The notes: generated by a model not told the origin, from the letters alone. Shown: positions 1-9,790, counted from the stretch's first letter. The stretch is DNA of 38,555 nucleotides from Rhodanobacter sp. L36 (GCF_009765755.1 NZ_LMUV01000003.1:1-38555); one strand, 5' to 3'. Numbers and translations are program-made.

Positions 1-81
1 AGCCAAAATAAAGGCGTCATCTATGGATCCGACCAAGGATGCTTGTGGGAAGGCACTAACCAGCTGTTCGATGATGTTCAT
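1..81 (-). CDS. Partial integron cassette gene, unknown function (N-terminus only)
   Basis: An open reading frame starts at an ATG on the minus strand (81-79) and runs off the left edge of the window, giving 27 visible residues beginning MNIIEQLVSAFPQ. The ATG lies 13 bases after the core GTTAGCCG that closes the attC site at 89-144. It therefore sits where the first gene of the next cassette is expected. No domain can be named from this fragment. Its placement next to an attC core, in the same orientation as the two following cassette genes, is the main reason to believe it. A chance open frame of this length is possible. Confidence 0.55.
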   Translation of the reverse strand, partial: MNIIEQLVSAFPQASLVGSIDDAFILA

Positions 82-88
82 GGTTTAC

Positions 89-144
89 GGCTAACGCTGG
101 AATTGAGCGGCGGCGAAGCCGTCCGCTTGGATGAGTGGTTAGGC
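89..144 (-). other. Integron attC recombination site
   Basis: Read on the minus strand, this site begins with GCCTAAC, contains an imperfect hairpin (GCGGACGGC-TTCG-CCGCCGC), and ends with the core GTTAGCC. Its sequence is near-identical to the second site at 553-611. The end sequences pair, as required for the folded bottom-strand substrate of IntI. The asymmetric order (TCCAAG near the first core, CTCAATTCCAGC before the last core) matches canonical attC orientation, so cassettes read right to left. The core half-sites match across the cassette: TTAGGCC opens the cassette at 145 and GGCCTAA closes it at 553, which shows that 145-553 is one cassette. Confidence 0.88.
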
Positions 145-162
145 CGAGCCGCAGGCCAGCTT

Positions 163-552
163 TTATGGCGGCGCCTTAGGAAATTGGCTGCAGATGCCTG
201 CCTCCTCGCACCGAACAGAATGGCAAGTGTATGCGACGAAACGATGCATTAGTTTCAACGTTCGATATGCTTCCAAAGAAAGCGCCATTTCACAACTGAA
301 GCCTTGTTGTTCCCCGCCGCACTTGTGCTGGATGTCAGCGCGCGCTTTTGCGTTGGGCCGCATATCAGGTGGCAGGGTGTGCTCAAAGCTGTCTAAAAAT
401 TCCAAATACTGTCCATCGACAATGAGGTCGGCATGGCGGCTAGGACACCGCCGGGAAAGAAGCGCGTCGTATTCATCCCACGCTGAAGTTGCGCTTGCAG
501 GCGCGGAAATTAGCAGCGCTGCGATGATGAAAAGACTTTGTCGCAATGACAT
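163..552 (-). CDS. Integron cassette protein, small exported, unknown function
   Basis: This gene encodes 129 residues with a clear Sec signal peptide: MSLRQSLFIIAALLISAPASA, with cleavage probably after Ala-Ser-Ala. The mature part has five or six cysteines (for example around RRCP, HKCGG, FSCEM, YTCHS, VRCEE and GICSQ), suggesting disulphides in the periplasm. I do not recognise the family. The ATG follows the recombination core (GTTAGGCC) with no spacer, so there is no room for a Shine-Dalgarno sequence inside the cassette. This is common for cassette genes, which depend on upstream translation or promoters. The stop codon lies about 18 bases before the next attC. The cassette holds only this gene. 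Confidence 0.8.
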   Translation of the reverse strand: MSLRQSLFIIAALLISAPASATSAWDEYDALLSRRCPSRHADLIVDGQYLEFLDSFEHTLPPDMRPNAKARADIQHKCGGEQQGFSCEMALSLEAYRTLKLMHRFVAYTCHSVRCEEAGICSQFPKAPP

Positions 553-611
553 GGCCTAACGCTGGAGTTAAGCGGCGGCGAAGCCGTCCGCCTTGAACGA
601 TTTGTTAGCGC
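553..611 (-). other. Integron attC recombination site
   Basis: On the minus strand the site reads GCGCTAAC, then TCGTTCAAGG, a GGACGGC-TTCG-CCGCCGC hairpin, CTTAACTCCAGC and the core GTTAGGCC. It is closely similar to the 89-144 site and to published Xanthomonas and class 1 attC sites in layout. The TAA stop codon of the preceding gene (607-605) is inside its first core (GCGCTAAC). The matching half-site GTTAGCGC at 1016-1009 marks the other end of that cassette. Confidence 0.9.
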
Positions 612-1006
612 GACTTGCGAGCGAGTTGGATCCCGCCCACGACCAGCAAAAAGGCTACGAACATAAATGGAGTGGCCGCCTGAACTTGATAGTGGCACAA
701 AGCGTCTGCTGGACTCATTGTTGTATTCGTGCTCGGGACAACTGGGTCGTAGTAGACCAAGACAGGGTCTCCGCGCTTGATTTTGTCGCATGGTCGATCG
801 ATCCAATACGACACATTCGTATAGTCATGGCCATCGACATTGAAGCTATAAGTAACACTTCCATGATTCGAACAATCAGTGCTAACAACCTTAGCCGTCG
901 TCGTATTGTTACGTGTTACTAGTTGCTGCCAAGGGGCAGTCTGGGAAGCGCAGCCACTGAGATTCAGAAGCAGCCAGAGCGTAACGCAAAATTGTAGTGA
1001 TCTCAT
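605..1006 (-). CDS. Integron cassette protein, membrane lipoprotein, unknown function
   Basis: The gene encodes 133 residues from the internal ATG at 1006; a longer open frame extends upstream but crosses the recombination core, so it is rejected. The N-terminus is a lipoprotein signal (MRSLQFCVTLWLLLNLSGC, lipobox LSGC). A region of about 70 residues follows with paired cysteines (STDCSN, DRPCDKI) and a motif GDPVLVYYDP. A C-terminal membrane segment (FMFVAFLLVVGGIQLA) and a basic KSR end complete it. This layout resembles DUF3592-type small membrane proteins, whose extracytoplasmic part ends in a similar G-x-x-V-x-V-x-Y-x-P motif, but I am not certain. The ATG begins 3 bases after GTTAGCGC and the stop is within attC, as expected for a cassette. 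Confidence 0.8.
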   Translation of the reverse strand: MRSLQFCVTLWLLLNLSGCASQTAPWQQLVTRNNTTTAKVVSTDCSNHGSVTYSFNVDGHDYTNVSYWIDRPCDKIKRGDPVLVYYDPVVPSTNTTMSPADALCHYQVQAATPFMFVAFLLVVGGIQLARKSR

Positions 1007-1008
1007 GG

Positions 1009-1016
1009 GCGCTAAC
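1009..1016 (-). other. Cassette core half-site, right boundary of the cassette array (attI or degraded attC)
   Basis: GTTAGCGC on the minus strand is complementary to the first core (GCGCTAAC) of the attC at 553-611. It is therefore the recombination point at which the lipoprotein cassette was inserted. To the right there is no attC hairpin with a second core. An attI or a deleted attC may have been here. No integrase reading frame is found in the following bases before the gene at 1211. Confidence 0.65.
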
Positions 1017-1025
1017 GCTAAGTAG

Positions 1026-1041
1026 ACCCCGGATCCGGGGT
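1026..1041. repeat. 16-bp perfect palindrome beside the cassette array
   Basis: ACCCCGGATCCGGGGT is a perfect palindrome lying 10 bases from the cassette core. There is no T-tract on either side, so a terminator is unlikely. It could be part of an attI-like site or a protein-binding site. The rest of 1042-1210 shows no gene; GGGTGTAAC occurs twice there (near 1168 and 1197). Confidence 0.5.
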
Positions 1042-1210
1042 GTTGCACGGAGTATGTGGCGTTGATTGCAGGTCGCACAATACGTGTTTGCGTTGCCAGG
1101 CAATGCCTTATCCGATGACAGCGGCGACGCGTTGATGAATGGTCCGCTGTTATTCGGTGTTCTTGCGGGTGTAACGGTTTACGCCTGCGGATCGATGGGT
1201 GTAACAGGTA

Positions 1211-1816
1211 TCAGGGCGTCGCGATGCCGAAGCTTTCCACATACACCAACTCGCACGCCCCAGCGCCCGTATCCTCGCGCGTCATCGATGTATTCCAGTG
1301 CCAGCCATCGGCGCGGGTGGCGTCGACGAGGAAGCCTTCGATGTGCACGACCTGGCCGACGCGTACTTCTTCGAGTTGATGCTTCACGCCGTCGTCGGCG
1401 GGGATCAGGTGCATGTTGGCGCTGGAGGTTTCGATCTCGCGGCGCGGGATGGGGAATTCATCCACATGCCAGTAGTAGAAGCGATCGGACTGGGTGATTT
1501 CGATTTTCGCGAGCACGTCGCTGTCGGACATGCGGCCCCAGCCGAGTGCGAGATCTTCGGGGATCAGTTTCGCGTCGTCGCCCCATGAATAATCCTTGCG
1601 CGAAAGCACGCGCGCGGTGATGTCGAACTGCGCGCGCGTGGTGAGCGTGGTGTCGCCCTGGGTCAGCACGGCGCCATGATCGAGATTCACCTGCTGCGGT
1701 TCTGCGGGTGCCAGCACGCCGGGCGACTGCAGCACGGCGCGATGATGCCAGTGCGTCCACGCGCCCCAGATCACCAGCGCCACGATCGCGCCCATCCACA
1801 GTTTGCGCATGCTCAT
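1211..1816 (-). CDS. Conserved hypothetical protein with N-terminal membrane anchor
   Basis: From the ATG at 1816 (MSMRKLWMG) the gene encodes 201 residues. The reading frame stays open further upstream to 1918, but that part is basic, Ala/His-rich and overlaps the katG control region. Residues 8-20 (MGAIVALVIWGAW) form a single membrane anchor, so most of the protein is probably periplasmic. The C-terminal half contains a stretch ending VGQVVHIEGFLVDA and then DGWHW and TGAGACELVYVE, reminiscent of a small beta-barrel domain. Similar proteins of unknown role occur in gammaproteobacteria; I cannot name a function. It diverges from katG, with the OxyR site about 95 bases from its start, so control by OxyR is conceivable but unproven. 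Confidence 0.75.
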   Translation of the reverse strand: MSMRKLWMGAIVALVIWGAWTHWHHRAVLQSPGVLAPAEPQQVNLDHGAVLTQGDTTLTTRAQFDITARVLSRKDYSWGDDAKLIPEDLALGWGRMSDSDVLAKIEITQSDRFYYWHVDEFPIPRREIETSSANMHLIPADDGVKHQLEEVRVGQVVHIEGFLVDATRADGWHWNTSMTREDTGAGACELVYVESFGIATP

Positions 1817-1910
1817 CCCGGATCGATCATGGCGTTTGGCCGATGCGCCGAAGTGGTGGCGATGAAGCGGCGCATGGCCCAAACGCCAGTTCGCTGCTGC
1901 GCGTGCGGCC

Positions 1911-4396
<2,486 letters not shown>

Positions 4397-4434
4397 TACT
4401 GCAGCCTGATTTTCGATCAGCGGTTTGATGCCAC

Positions 4435-4460
4435 TCGGCACCGGGTCATTCCGGTGCCGA
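4435..4460. terminator. Hairpin between convergent katG and oxyR
   Basis: A perfect 10-base stem (TCGGCACCGG / CCGGTGCCGA) encloses a GTCATT loop. No strong T-run follows on either strand, so it may act as a weak or factor-assisted bidirectional terminator. Confidence 0.5.
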
Positions 4461-4498
4461 ATTCGTTTGCAACGATGACATTGCGTTGTGCAGCTGGC

Positions 4499-4526
4499 GA
4501 CGAACGACGAACGACGAACGACTAGC
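4499..4526. repeat. Heptanucleotide tandem repeat at the oxyR stop codon
   Basis: The unit GACGAAC occurs three times exactly (4499-4519) with a fourth imperfect copy (GACTAGC) that contains the oxyR stop codon TAG on the other strand. Slippage here would change the sequence just after, or at, the end of OxyR. Confidence 0.8.
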
Positions 4527-5493
4527 GACGAGTTGGCTTGCGCGTCCGCACTGGCGCGAGGGCGGCCAGCGCGGGTGTGCTGGCGGAGTGCGGGTCGAGC
4601 AGGTCTTTCGGCAGTTGTCGAAAGATCGCAGCGAGCTGTTTGAGGAATCCGTTCATCGCCGAGCTCTTGCGCCAGACCATTGCGATGCGCCGGCTCGGCG
4701 GGTGTCCCTTGAATTCGATCAGGTGCAGGTTTTCCACCGGCGCCACCGGCGGCTTCACCGCCATCACCGGCAGCAGCGTGATGCCGACATTCGCCGCCAC
4801 CATCTGTCGCAGCGTTTCCAGGCTGGTGGCGCGGAAACCGCTGCGTTCCCCGGCGCCGCTGAGGTGACACACCTCGAGTGCCTGATCGCGCAGGCAATGC
4901 CCGTCCTCCAGCAGCAGAAGGTTCTGGCTGGACAGGTCGGCAAGCTTGAGCTGCCCCTGTTTGTGCGCCAGCGGATGCGCGCTGGATACCGCCAGCAGGA
5001 ACGGTTCCTCGAACAGAAATTCAGCGTGCAGGCTCTCCTCATGCAGGGGCAGGGCGAGGATGCCGGCATCGAGTCGGCCCTCGCGCAGCATGCGCAGTAC
5101 CGCCTCGGTTTTCTCCTCCATCAGCAGCAGTTCGAGTCGCGGAAATGTTGTCCGTACCAGTGGCAACACGTGCGGCAGCAAGTAAGGCCCGAGAGTGGGA
5201 AAGATGCCCAGCCGCACCGTGCCCGATTCCGGATCGAGCGTGCGCCGGGCCACGCCACGGATTTGTTCGATCTCGTTGAGCACATCGCGGGCTCGCGCTG
5301 CGATGTCACGGCCGACCTCGGTCAGCAAGACTCTTTTCGGCGTGCGCTCGACCAGCGATACGCCGAGCTCGTCCTCGAGTTTCTTGATCTGCGTGGAAAG
5401 GGTGGGCTGGCTGACGAAGCAGGCGTCAGCGGCGCGTCCGAAGTGTCGATGTTCGGCAAGGGCTACGAGGTACTGGAGATCGCGCAGATTCAT
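4522..5493 (-). CDS. oxyR: Hydrogen peroxide-sensing LysR-type regulator OxyR
   Basis: The gene encodes 323 residues. An N-terminal winged helix-turn-helix (about 1-60, with FGRAADACFVSQPTLSTQIKKLE) is followed by a substrate-binding-like sensor domain. The redox pair is present as Cys200 and Cys209 in EDGHCLRDQALEVC, the same spacing as Cys199/Cys208 of E. coli OxyR. Oxidation to the disulphide switches the tetramer to its activating form. The C-terminal tail is Ala/Pro/Arg-rich and longer than usual. The gene diverges from ahpC, with an OxyR operator in the gap, so autoregulation is likely. It converges on katG, whose upstream region holds a second operator. LysR homology and the cysteine motif make the call firm. 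Confidence 0.97.
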   Translation of the reverse strand: MNLRDLQYLVALAEHRHFGRAADACFVSQPTLSTQIKKLEDELGVSLVERTPKRVLLTEVGRDIAARARDVLNEIEQIRGVARRTLDPESGTVRLGIFPTLGPYLLPHVLPLVRTTFPRLELLLMEEKTEAVLRMLREGRLDAGILALPLHEESLHAEFLFEEPFLLAVSSAHPLAHKQGQLKLADLSSQNLLLLEDGHCLRDQALEVCHLSGAGERSGFRATSLETLRQMVAANVGITLLPVMAVKPPVAPVENLHLIEFKGHPPSRRIAMVWRKSSAMNGFLKQLAAIFRQLPKDLLDPHSASTPALAALAPVRTRKPTRR

Positions 5494-5513
5494 GGCGGGT
5501 TCGCGAATGATTG

Positions 5514-5550
5514 ATAGACGTTGCCTATGATTGTGATGGTAACAATCAAT
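5514..5550. promoter_or_regulatory. OxyR operator between oxyR and ahpC
   Basis: Tetramers ATAG (5514-5517), CTAT (5525-5528), ATGG (5536-5539) and CAAT (5547-5550) are separated by exactly 7 bases each. The first half is a perfect match to the ATAG-N7-CTAT consensus. It begins 20 bases upstream of the oxyR start and ends directly at the -35 element of ahpC, suiting repression of oxyR and activation of ahpC. Confidence 0.85.
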
Positions 5551-5579
5551 TTGAACAATCCTTCAAGGCTGGGTAATCT
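5551..5579 (+). promoter_or_regulatory. Sigma-70 promoter of ahpC
   Basis: TTGAAC (5551-5556), a 17-base spacer and TAATCT (5574-5579) form a good promoter abutting the OxyR operator. This is the typical position for class II activation by OxyR. The predicted leader is about 90 bases. Confidence 0.72.
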
Positions 5580-5678
5580 TCGTGGTCTGGAGGCGGAGGA
5601 AAGTCGCCCGCGATGACCCAAGACCTTTACAACCGATAAGTTTTCCAATCGATCAATCAACCCGCAATGGAGATTCCC

Positions 5679-6218
5679 ATGCTGACCATCGGCGACAAGT
5701 TCCCCCAATTCAACGTTCCCGCCACCGTGTCGATCGAAAGCCTGGACAAGGCATTCCAGAACATCGACAACGCCACTTACAAGGGCAAGTGGCTGTGCGT
5801 GTTCTTCTACCCGAAGGACTTCACCTTCGTCTGCCCGACCGAGATCAAGGGCTTCAGCGACGTCAACAGCCAGTTCGCCGACCGCGACACCCAGGTGCTG
5901 GCCGCCAGCACCGACAGCGAGTTCGTGCATCTGGCCTGGCGCAAGGATCACGCCGACCTGCGTGACCTCAAGTTCCCGATGCTGGCCGACATCAAGAAAG
6001 ACCTCAGCAATGCGCTGGGCATCCTGACCGAAGACGGCGTGGCGCAGCGCGCGACGTTCCTGGTCGATCCGGAAGGCATCATCCGCTTCGTCTACGTGAC
6101 CGACGGTTCGGTCGGCCGCAACCCGGCCGAAGTGCTCCGCGTGCTGGACGCCTTGCAGACCGACGAGCTGTGCCCGTGCAACTGGAAGCAGGGCGAAGAG
6201 ACGCTGCACGTCGCCTGA
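5679..6218 (+). CDS. ahpC: Alkyl hydroperoxide reductase AhpC, peroxiredoxin
   Basis: The gene encodes 179 residues. The ATG at 5679 is preferred over an in-frame ATG at 5667 because GGAG (5669-5672) then lies 6 bases upstream. It is a typical 2-Cys peroxiredoxin with an extra C-terminal cysteine: peroxidatic Cys52 in DFTFVCPTE and C-terminal Cys165 and Cys167 in ELCPCNW. This three-cysteine arrangement and the start LTIGDKFP match the mycobacterial AhpC type, which uses AhpD as reductant, rather than the E. coli type that pairs with AhpF. It reduces peroxides and peroxynitrite in the cytoplasm. It is followed by a terminator and then ahpD. Expression is probably OxyR-activated. Confidence 0.96.
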   Translation: MLTIGDKFPQFNVPATVSIESLDKAFQNIDNATYKGKWLCVFFYPKDFTFVCPTEIKGFSDVNSQFADRDTQVLAASTDSEFVHLAWRKDHADLRDLKFPMLADIKKDLSNALGILTEDGVAQRATFLVDPEGIIRFVYVTDGSVGRNPAEVLRVLDALQTDELCPCNWKQGEETLHVA

Positions 6219-6290
6219 TCCACTCATTCGTTTGTAGCATCCCGCGCATCAGAGCCTCTCCCTCCCCCCGCTGATGCGCGGGCTTACCCA

Positions 6291-6325
6291 CCGGCGGCGA
6301 GGTTCGCTTCGCCGCCGGTTTTTTT
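6291..6325 (+). terminator. Rho-independent terminator between ahpC and ahpD
   Basis: The 10-base stem CCGGCGGCGA / TCGCCGCCGG with an 8-base loop is followed by seven T residues. It is strong, so ahpD must be expressed by read-through or by its own promoter. Confidence 0.9.
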
Positions 6326-6350
6326 CGCCCAGAATTTGATGAGGTGACTT

Positions 6351-6890
6351 ATGAGTCTTGCTGATCTGAAGGGCCAGTTGCCCGATTACGCCAAGGATCT
6401 GCGCCTGAACCTCGAGTCCGTGCTGACCGAAGGTGGCGCGCCCGGCCTCTCACAGAAACAGATCGCGGTGATCGCGCTCGCATCGGCCATCGCCTCGCGC
6501 TACAAGCCGTTGACCGCAGCGATCAACGAGGAATCGGCGAAGCACGCGAGCGCCGAAGAGTTGAATGGCGCCCGCGTCGCGGCGTCGATCATGGGCATGA
6601 ACAACGTCTACTACCGTTTCCTGCATCTGGTGGGCGACGAGGAATACGGCACGCTGCGCGCCAACCTGCGCATGAATGCGATGGCGAATCCAGGTGGCGA
6701 GAAGATCGATTTCGAACTCGCCTCGCTGGCGGTGTCGGCGATCAACGGTTGCGGCAAATGCCTTGAGTCGCACGAGAAGACATTGCGCAAGCACGGTCTT
6801 TCCGCGCAACCGATCCAGAGCGCCGCACGCATCGCGGCAGTGATCCACGCGGTCGCCGTGGCGCTGGAGCAGGCTGACGTCGCAAGCTGA
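6351..6890 (+). CDS. ahpD: Alkyl hydroperoxidase AhpD (carboxymuconolactone decarboxylase-like fold)
   Basis: The gene encodes 179 residues with a Shine-Dalgarno GAGGTG before the ATG. The catalytic set Glu122, Cys134, Cys137 and His141 (NGCGKCLESH) is spaced exactly as Glu118, Cys130, Cys133 and His137 of M. tuberculosis AhpD. There the CxxC pair reduces AhpC and is itself reduced through lipoylated partners. Genomic pairing with ahpC supports this role. No ahpF gene is present in the window. Confidence 0.95.
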   Translation: MSLADLKGQLPDYAKDLRLNLESVLTEGGAPGLSQKQIAVIALASAIASRYKPLTAAINEESAKHASAEELNGARVAASIMGMNNVYYRFLHLVGDEEYGTLRANLRMNAMANPGGEKIDFELASLAVSAINGCGKCLESHEKTLRKHGLSAQPIQSAARIAAVIHAVAVALEQADVAS

Positions 6891-6925
6891 TATATCGCGC
6901 TTCGATTTTGAAGATGGCAACCGAG

Positions 6926-6955
6926 AGCCGGACGGCAACGTCCGGCTTTTTTTTT
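6926..6955 (+). terminator. Rho-independent terminator after ahpD
   Basis: An 8-base stem AGCCGGAC / GTCCGGCT with loop GGCAAC is followed by a run of nine T residues. Confidence 0.92.
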
Positions 6956-7060
6956 GTTGCCGTGTGAGCCCGCAGAACCGTCCATGCCTTCTGGCACTGT
7001 GTCGAAGGTCATGGCCGGCCTACCTTCGCTGACCATTCTTTCGTCCCGGGGAAAGCCGCC

Positions 7061-9739
7061 ATGCGCCGTCTCGTTCGTCCTCTTCTGCTCACTACGCTCG
7101 CCGCCTGTTGCGGCGCGTCGTTCGCCGCCACGACGGACGCGATCCCGCAGGGCCGCCTGCCGCAATGGGCTGCGCCGCAGTCGTATGACATCGCGTTCAA
7201 GGTCGATCCGGCGCAGGAGAATTTCTCCGGCACCACGGTGATCCGCGTGAAGCTGGCGCAGGCGTCCGATCATCTGTGGATCGACGGCAAGGAATTGAAA
7301 GTCTCGAAAATCGAGATCACCGACGCGGCCGGCAAGGTGCATGCGGGCAATTATGTCGAAGCGGATCCGAAAGCCGGCGTGGTACGCGTGGATTTCGGCA
7401 GCACCCTCAAGCCGCAGCAGCTTACGCTCCGCTTTGAATACACCGCGCCGCTCAATGCGCAATTGCAGGGTCTGTACAAGGTCAGCGCGAAAGGCCAGCC
7501 GTATGCGATGACGCAGATGGAACCGATCAGCGCGCGCTTCGCGTTCCCGAGTTTCGACGAGCCCGGTTTCAAGACGCCGTTCAATATCAGCCTGACGATT
7601 CCCGACGCCGACACCGCCGTCGCGAACACGCAGCAAGTGAAGGAAGTGCCGGCCGGCAAGGGCTGGAAAACGCTGACCTTCGCGCAGACGCTTCCGCTGC
7701 CGGTGTACCTCGTTGCATTCGGCGTCGGTCCGTGGGACATCGTGAAGGGTCCGGATATTTCGCCGAATGCTTATCGCACCCAGGCGCTGCCGTTGCGCGG
7801 TGTCGCGGCGCACGGCGAAGGTCATCGCATGCAGCATGTGCTGAGTGAAACGCCGAGCATCATCCACGCGCTGGAGAACTACTACGGCTTCGGTTATCCG
7901 TGGGACAAACTCGACGTGCTCGCCGCGCCGGATTTCGAAGCGGGCGCGATGGAGAACGCGGGCCTGGTCACGTTCCGCGACTGGCTGCTGCTGCTCGACA
8001 AGGACTCACCGGCGCGCAACGTGCAGGGTTCGTTCGACGTCACCGCGCATGAGCTCGCGCATCAGTGGACAGGCGACACGGTGACGCTGGAGTGGTGGAA
8101 CGACATCTGGCTCAACGAGGCGTTCGCCACCTGGATGCAACAGAAAGTGACGATGCAGGTGCATCCGGAATATCGCGCCGATCTCGATCGCGTGGATGGC
8201 GCGCAAGGCGCGATGGCGAATGACAGCCTGGTCAGTGCGCGACGCATCCGCCAGCCGATCACCGGCAACGGCGACATCATGACCGCGTTCGACGGCATCA
8301 CGTACCAGAAGGGCGCGAGCGTCATCGGCATGTTCGAAAACTACGTCGGTGAAAAGACGTTCCAGAAAGGTATGCGCGCGTACGTGCAGAAGCACAAGTT
8401 CGGCAATGCAGTTGCGGATGATCTGGTGTCGTCGATCGCGCAGGCCGCCGACAAGGGCGAATCGTTCAAGCACGCGTTCAACAGCTTCCTCGATCAATCC
8501 GGCGTGCCGTATGTGCAGGCCTCGCTCAGCCAGAAAAACGGCCAGACCGTGTTGAACCTGAGCCAGAGTCGCTACCTGCCGGTCGGCAGCACCGGCGACA
8601 GCAAGCGCGTGTGGGGCGTGCCAGTGTGCGTTCGCTATGGCACGGCTGACGGCAGCAAGGTCAGCTGCGAGATGCTCGACAAGGCCACCGGTTCGATGGC
8701 GCTGCCCGGCGCGAGCAAGCCGACGTGGATCATGCCGAATGCCGGCGCGAACGGTTACTACCGTTTCAGCCTGGGCAAGCAGGATCTCGCCGCACTGACC
8801 GCGCAGGCCGGCAAGCTCAGCGATGCCGAGCAGCTCGCGTACGCCGATGGCATCGACGCGAGTTTCCGTCACGGCGACATCGATGCCGGCGACGTGCTCT
8901 CCGCATTGAAGCCGCTGACCGCGTCGAAGATTCTCGACGTCGCTACCGCGCCGATCGATCAGCTCGAATGGATCTATCGCAACGAAGCGACCACCGATGC
9001 GCAGCGCGCCGTGCTCACCGCTTGGGTGAAAGACGCCTACCTCGCGCGGCTGGAGCAGCTCGGCTATCGACGCAAGGATGGCGAACCGGAAGATGCCGCA
9101 TTGATGCGCAGCCAACTTGCCGGCGCATTGGGTCTGGCATTCAAGGTGCCTGAAGTGCGTGCGGCGCTGCTTGCGCAAGGTGATGCCGCCCTCAAGCCGA
9201 ATGCATATGGACGTCTGAATCTTTCGGCCGCCGATCCCGATCTGCTCGGCCAGGCGTTGGCGGTTTCCGTGCAGAAGCATGGCAAGAGCGCCATCGATGC
9301 ACTGGTTGCCGAGCTGCCAAAAACCAGCGACGCCGCACTTCGAAACGCGATGCTTGCCGGGTTGGCCGGCGTTGACGATCCGGCCGCCGCGGCGGAAGTG
9401 CGCAACTTCGCGTTGAATCCGCAGGTCAAGGTCGGCGAGATGTCGATGCTGCTGATGGGCGGGCGCGATACCGAAGCCGGTCGCAACGCGATGTGGCAGT
9501 GGTTCACTGCGCATTACTCGCAAATCCTGCAACGCACCGGCAGCTTCTCTGGCGGACGCCTGCCCGGTCTCGCATCACGCGGTGGTTGTTCGCAAGCGGA
9601 AGGCGAACGGTTGCAGACGTTCTTCAAGCCGCGCGTCGCCAGCGCACCCGGCATCGAACGCGGACTCGCGCAAACCAGCGAGAGCATCCAGCTGTGCAGC
9701 GCGCTCAAGACGAAACAGGATCCGGCGATGATCCGCTGA
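7061..9739 (+). CDS. M1-family zinc aminopeptidase, exported
   Basis: The gene encodes 892 residues. A signal sequence (MRRLVRPLLLTTLAACCGASFAA) suggests export. The LAAC stretch could also be a lipobox, which would make it an envelope lipoprotein. The M1 gluzincin core is present: the exopeptidase motif GAMEN at about 295-299, and HELAHQW at 330-336 with Glu353 in NEAFA, giving HExxH-x18-E. An N-terminal beta-saddle domain precedes it, and a long helical ERAP1-like C-terminal domain (about 540-892) follows. It removes N-terminal residues from peptides, presumably for peptide scavenging in the periplasm. A GGGGAAAG sequence precedes the ATG, and a strong terminator follows the stop. Confidence 0.93.
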   Translation: MRRLVRPLLLTTLAACCGASFAATTDAIPQGRLPQWAAPQSYDIAFKVDPAQENFSGTTVIRVKLAQASDHLWIDGKELKVSKIEITDAAGKVHAGNYVEADPKAGVVRVDFGSTLKPQQLTLRFEYTAPLNAQLQGLYKVSAKGQPYAMTQMEPISARFAFPSFDEPGFKTPFNISLTIPDADTAVANTQQVKEVPAGKGWKTLTFAQTLPLPVYLVAFGVGPWDIVKGPDISPNAYRTQALPLRGVAAHGEGHRMQHVLSETPSIIHALENYYGFGYPWDKLDVLAAPDFEAGAMENAGLVTFRDWLLLLDKDSPARNVQGSFDVTAHELAHQWTGDTVTLEWWNDIWLNEAFATWMQQKVTMQVHPEYRADLDRVDGAQGAMANDSLVSARRIRQPITGNGDIMTAFDGITYQKGASVIGMFENYVGEKTFQKGMRAYVQKHKFGNAVADDLVSSIAQAADKGESFKHAFNSFLDQSGVPYVQASLSQKNGQTVLNLSQSRYLPVGSTGDSKRVWGVPVCVRYGTADGSKVSCEMLDKATGSMALPGASKPTWIMPNAGANGYYRFSLGKQDLAALTAQAGKLSDAEQLAYADGIDASFRHGDIDAGDVLSALKPLTASKILDVATAPIDQLEWIYRNEATTDAQRAVLTAWVKDAYLARLEQLGYRRKDGEPEDAALMRSQLAGALGLAFKVPEVRAALLAQGDAALKPNAYGRLNLSAADPDLLGQALAVSVQKHGKSAIDALVAELPKTSDAALRNAMLAGLAGVDDPAAAAEVRNFALNPQVKVGEMSMLLMGGRDTEAGRNAMWQWFTAHYSQILQRTGSFSGGRLPGLASRGGCSQAEGERLQTFFKPRVASAPGIERGLAQTSESIQLCSALKTKQDPAMIR

Positions 9740-9761
9740 TCGGTCCGGGACCTCGCATGAA

Positions 9762-9790
9762 AAGCCGGGCTTCACCGCCCGGCTTTTTTC
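9762..9790. terminator. Bidirectional terminator between convergent genes
   Basis: A 9-base stem AAGCCGGGC / GCCCGGCTT with loop TTCACC is followed by T residues on the plus strand and, reading the other way, by TTTT after the stem. It serves the aminopeptidase and the hydrolase gene converging from the right. Confidence 0.9.

Noticed and set aside
605..1078. Longer start of the lipoprotein cassette gene
   Set aside because: The extension crosses the recombination core and would hide the lipoprotein signal.
1042..1210. Possible remains of an integron integrase
   Set aside because: None of the short frames in this gap shows tyrosine recombinase motifs, and the space is far too short for intI.
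5667..5678. Upstream ATG of ahpC
   Set aside because: Its codons contain the GGAG ribosome-binding site for the ATG at 5679, which starts the family-typical sequence.
8006..9532. 508-residue open frame antisense to the aminopeptidase
   Set aside because: Shadow of an M1 gene with a full HExxH motif; no start signals.
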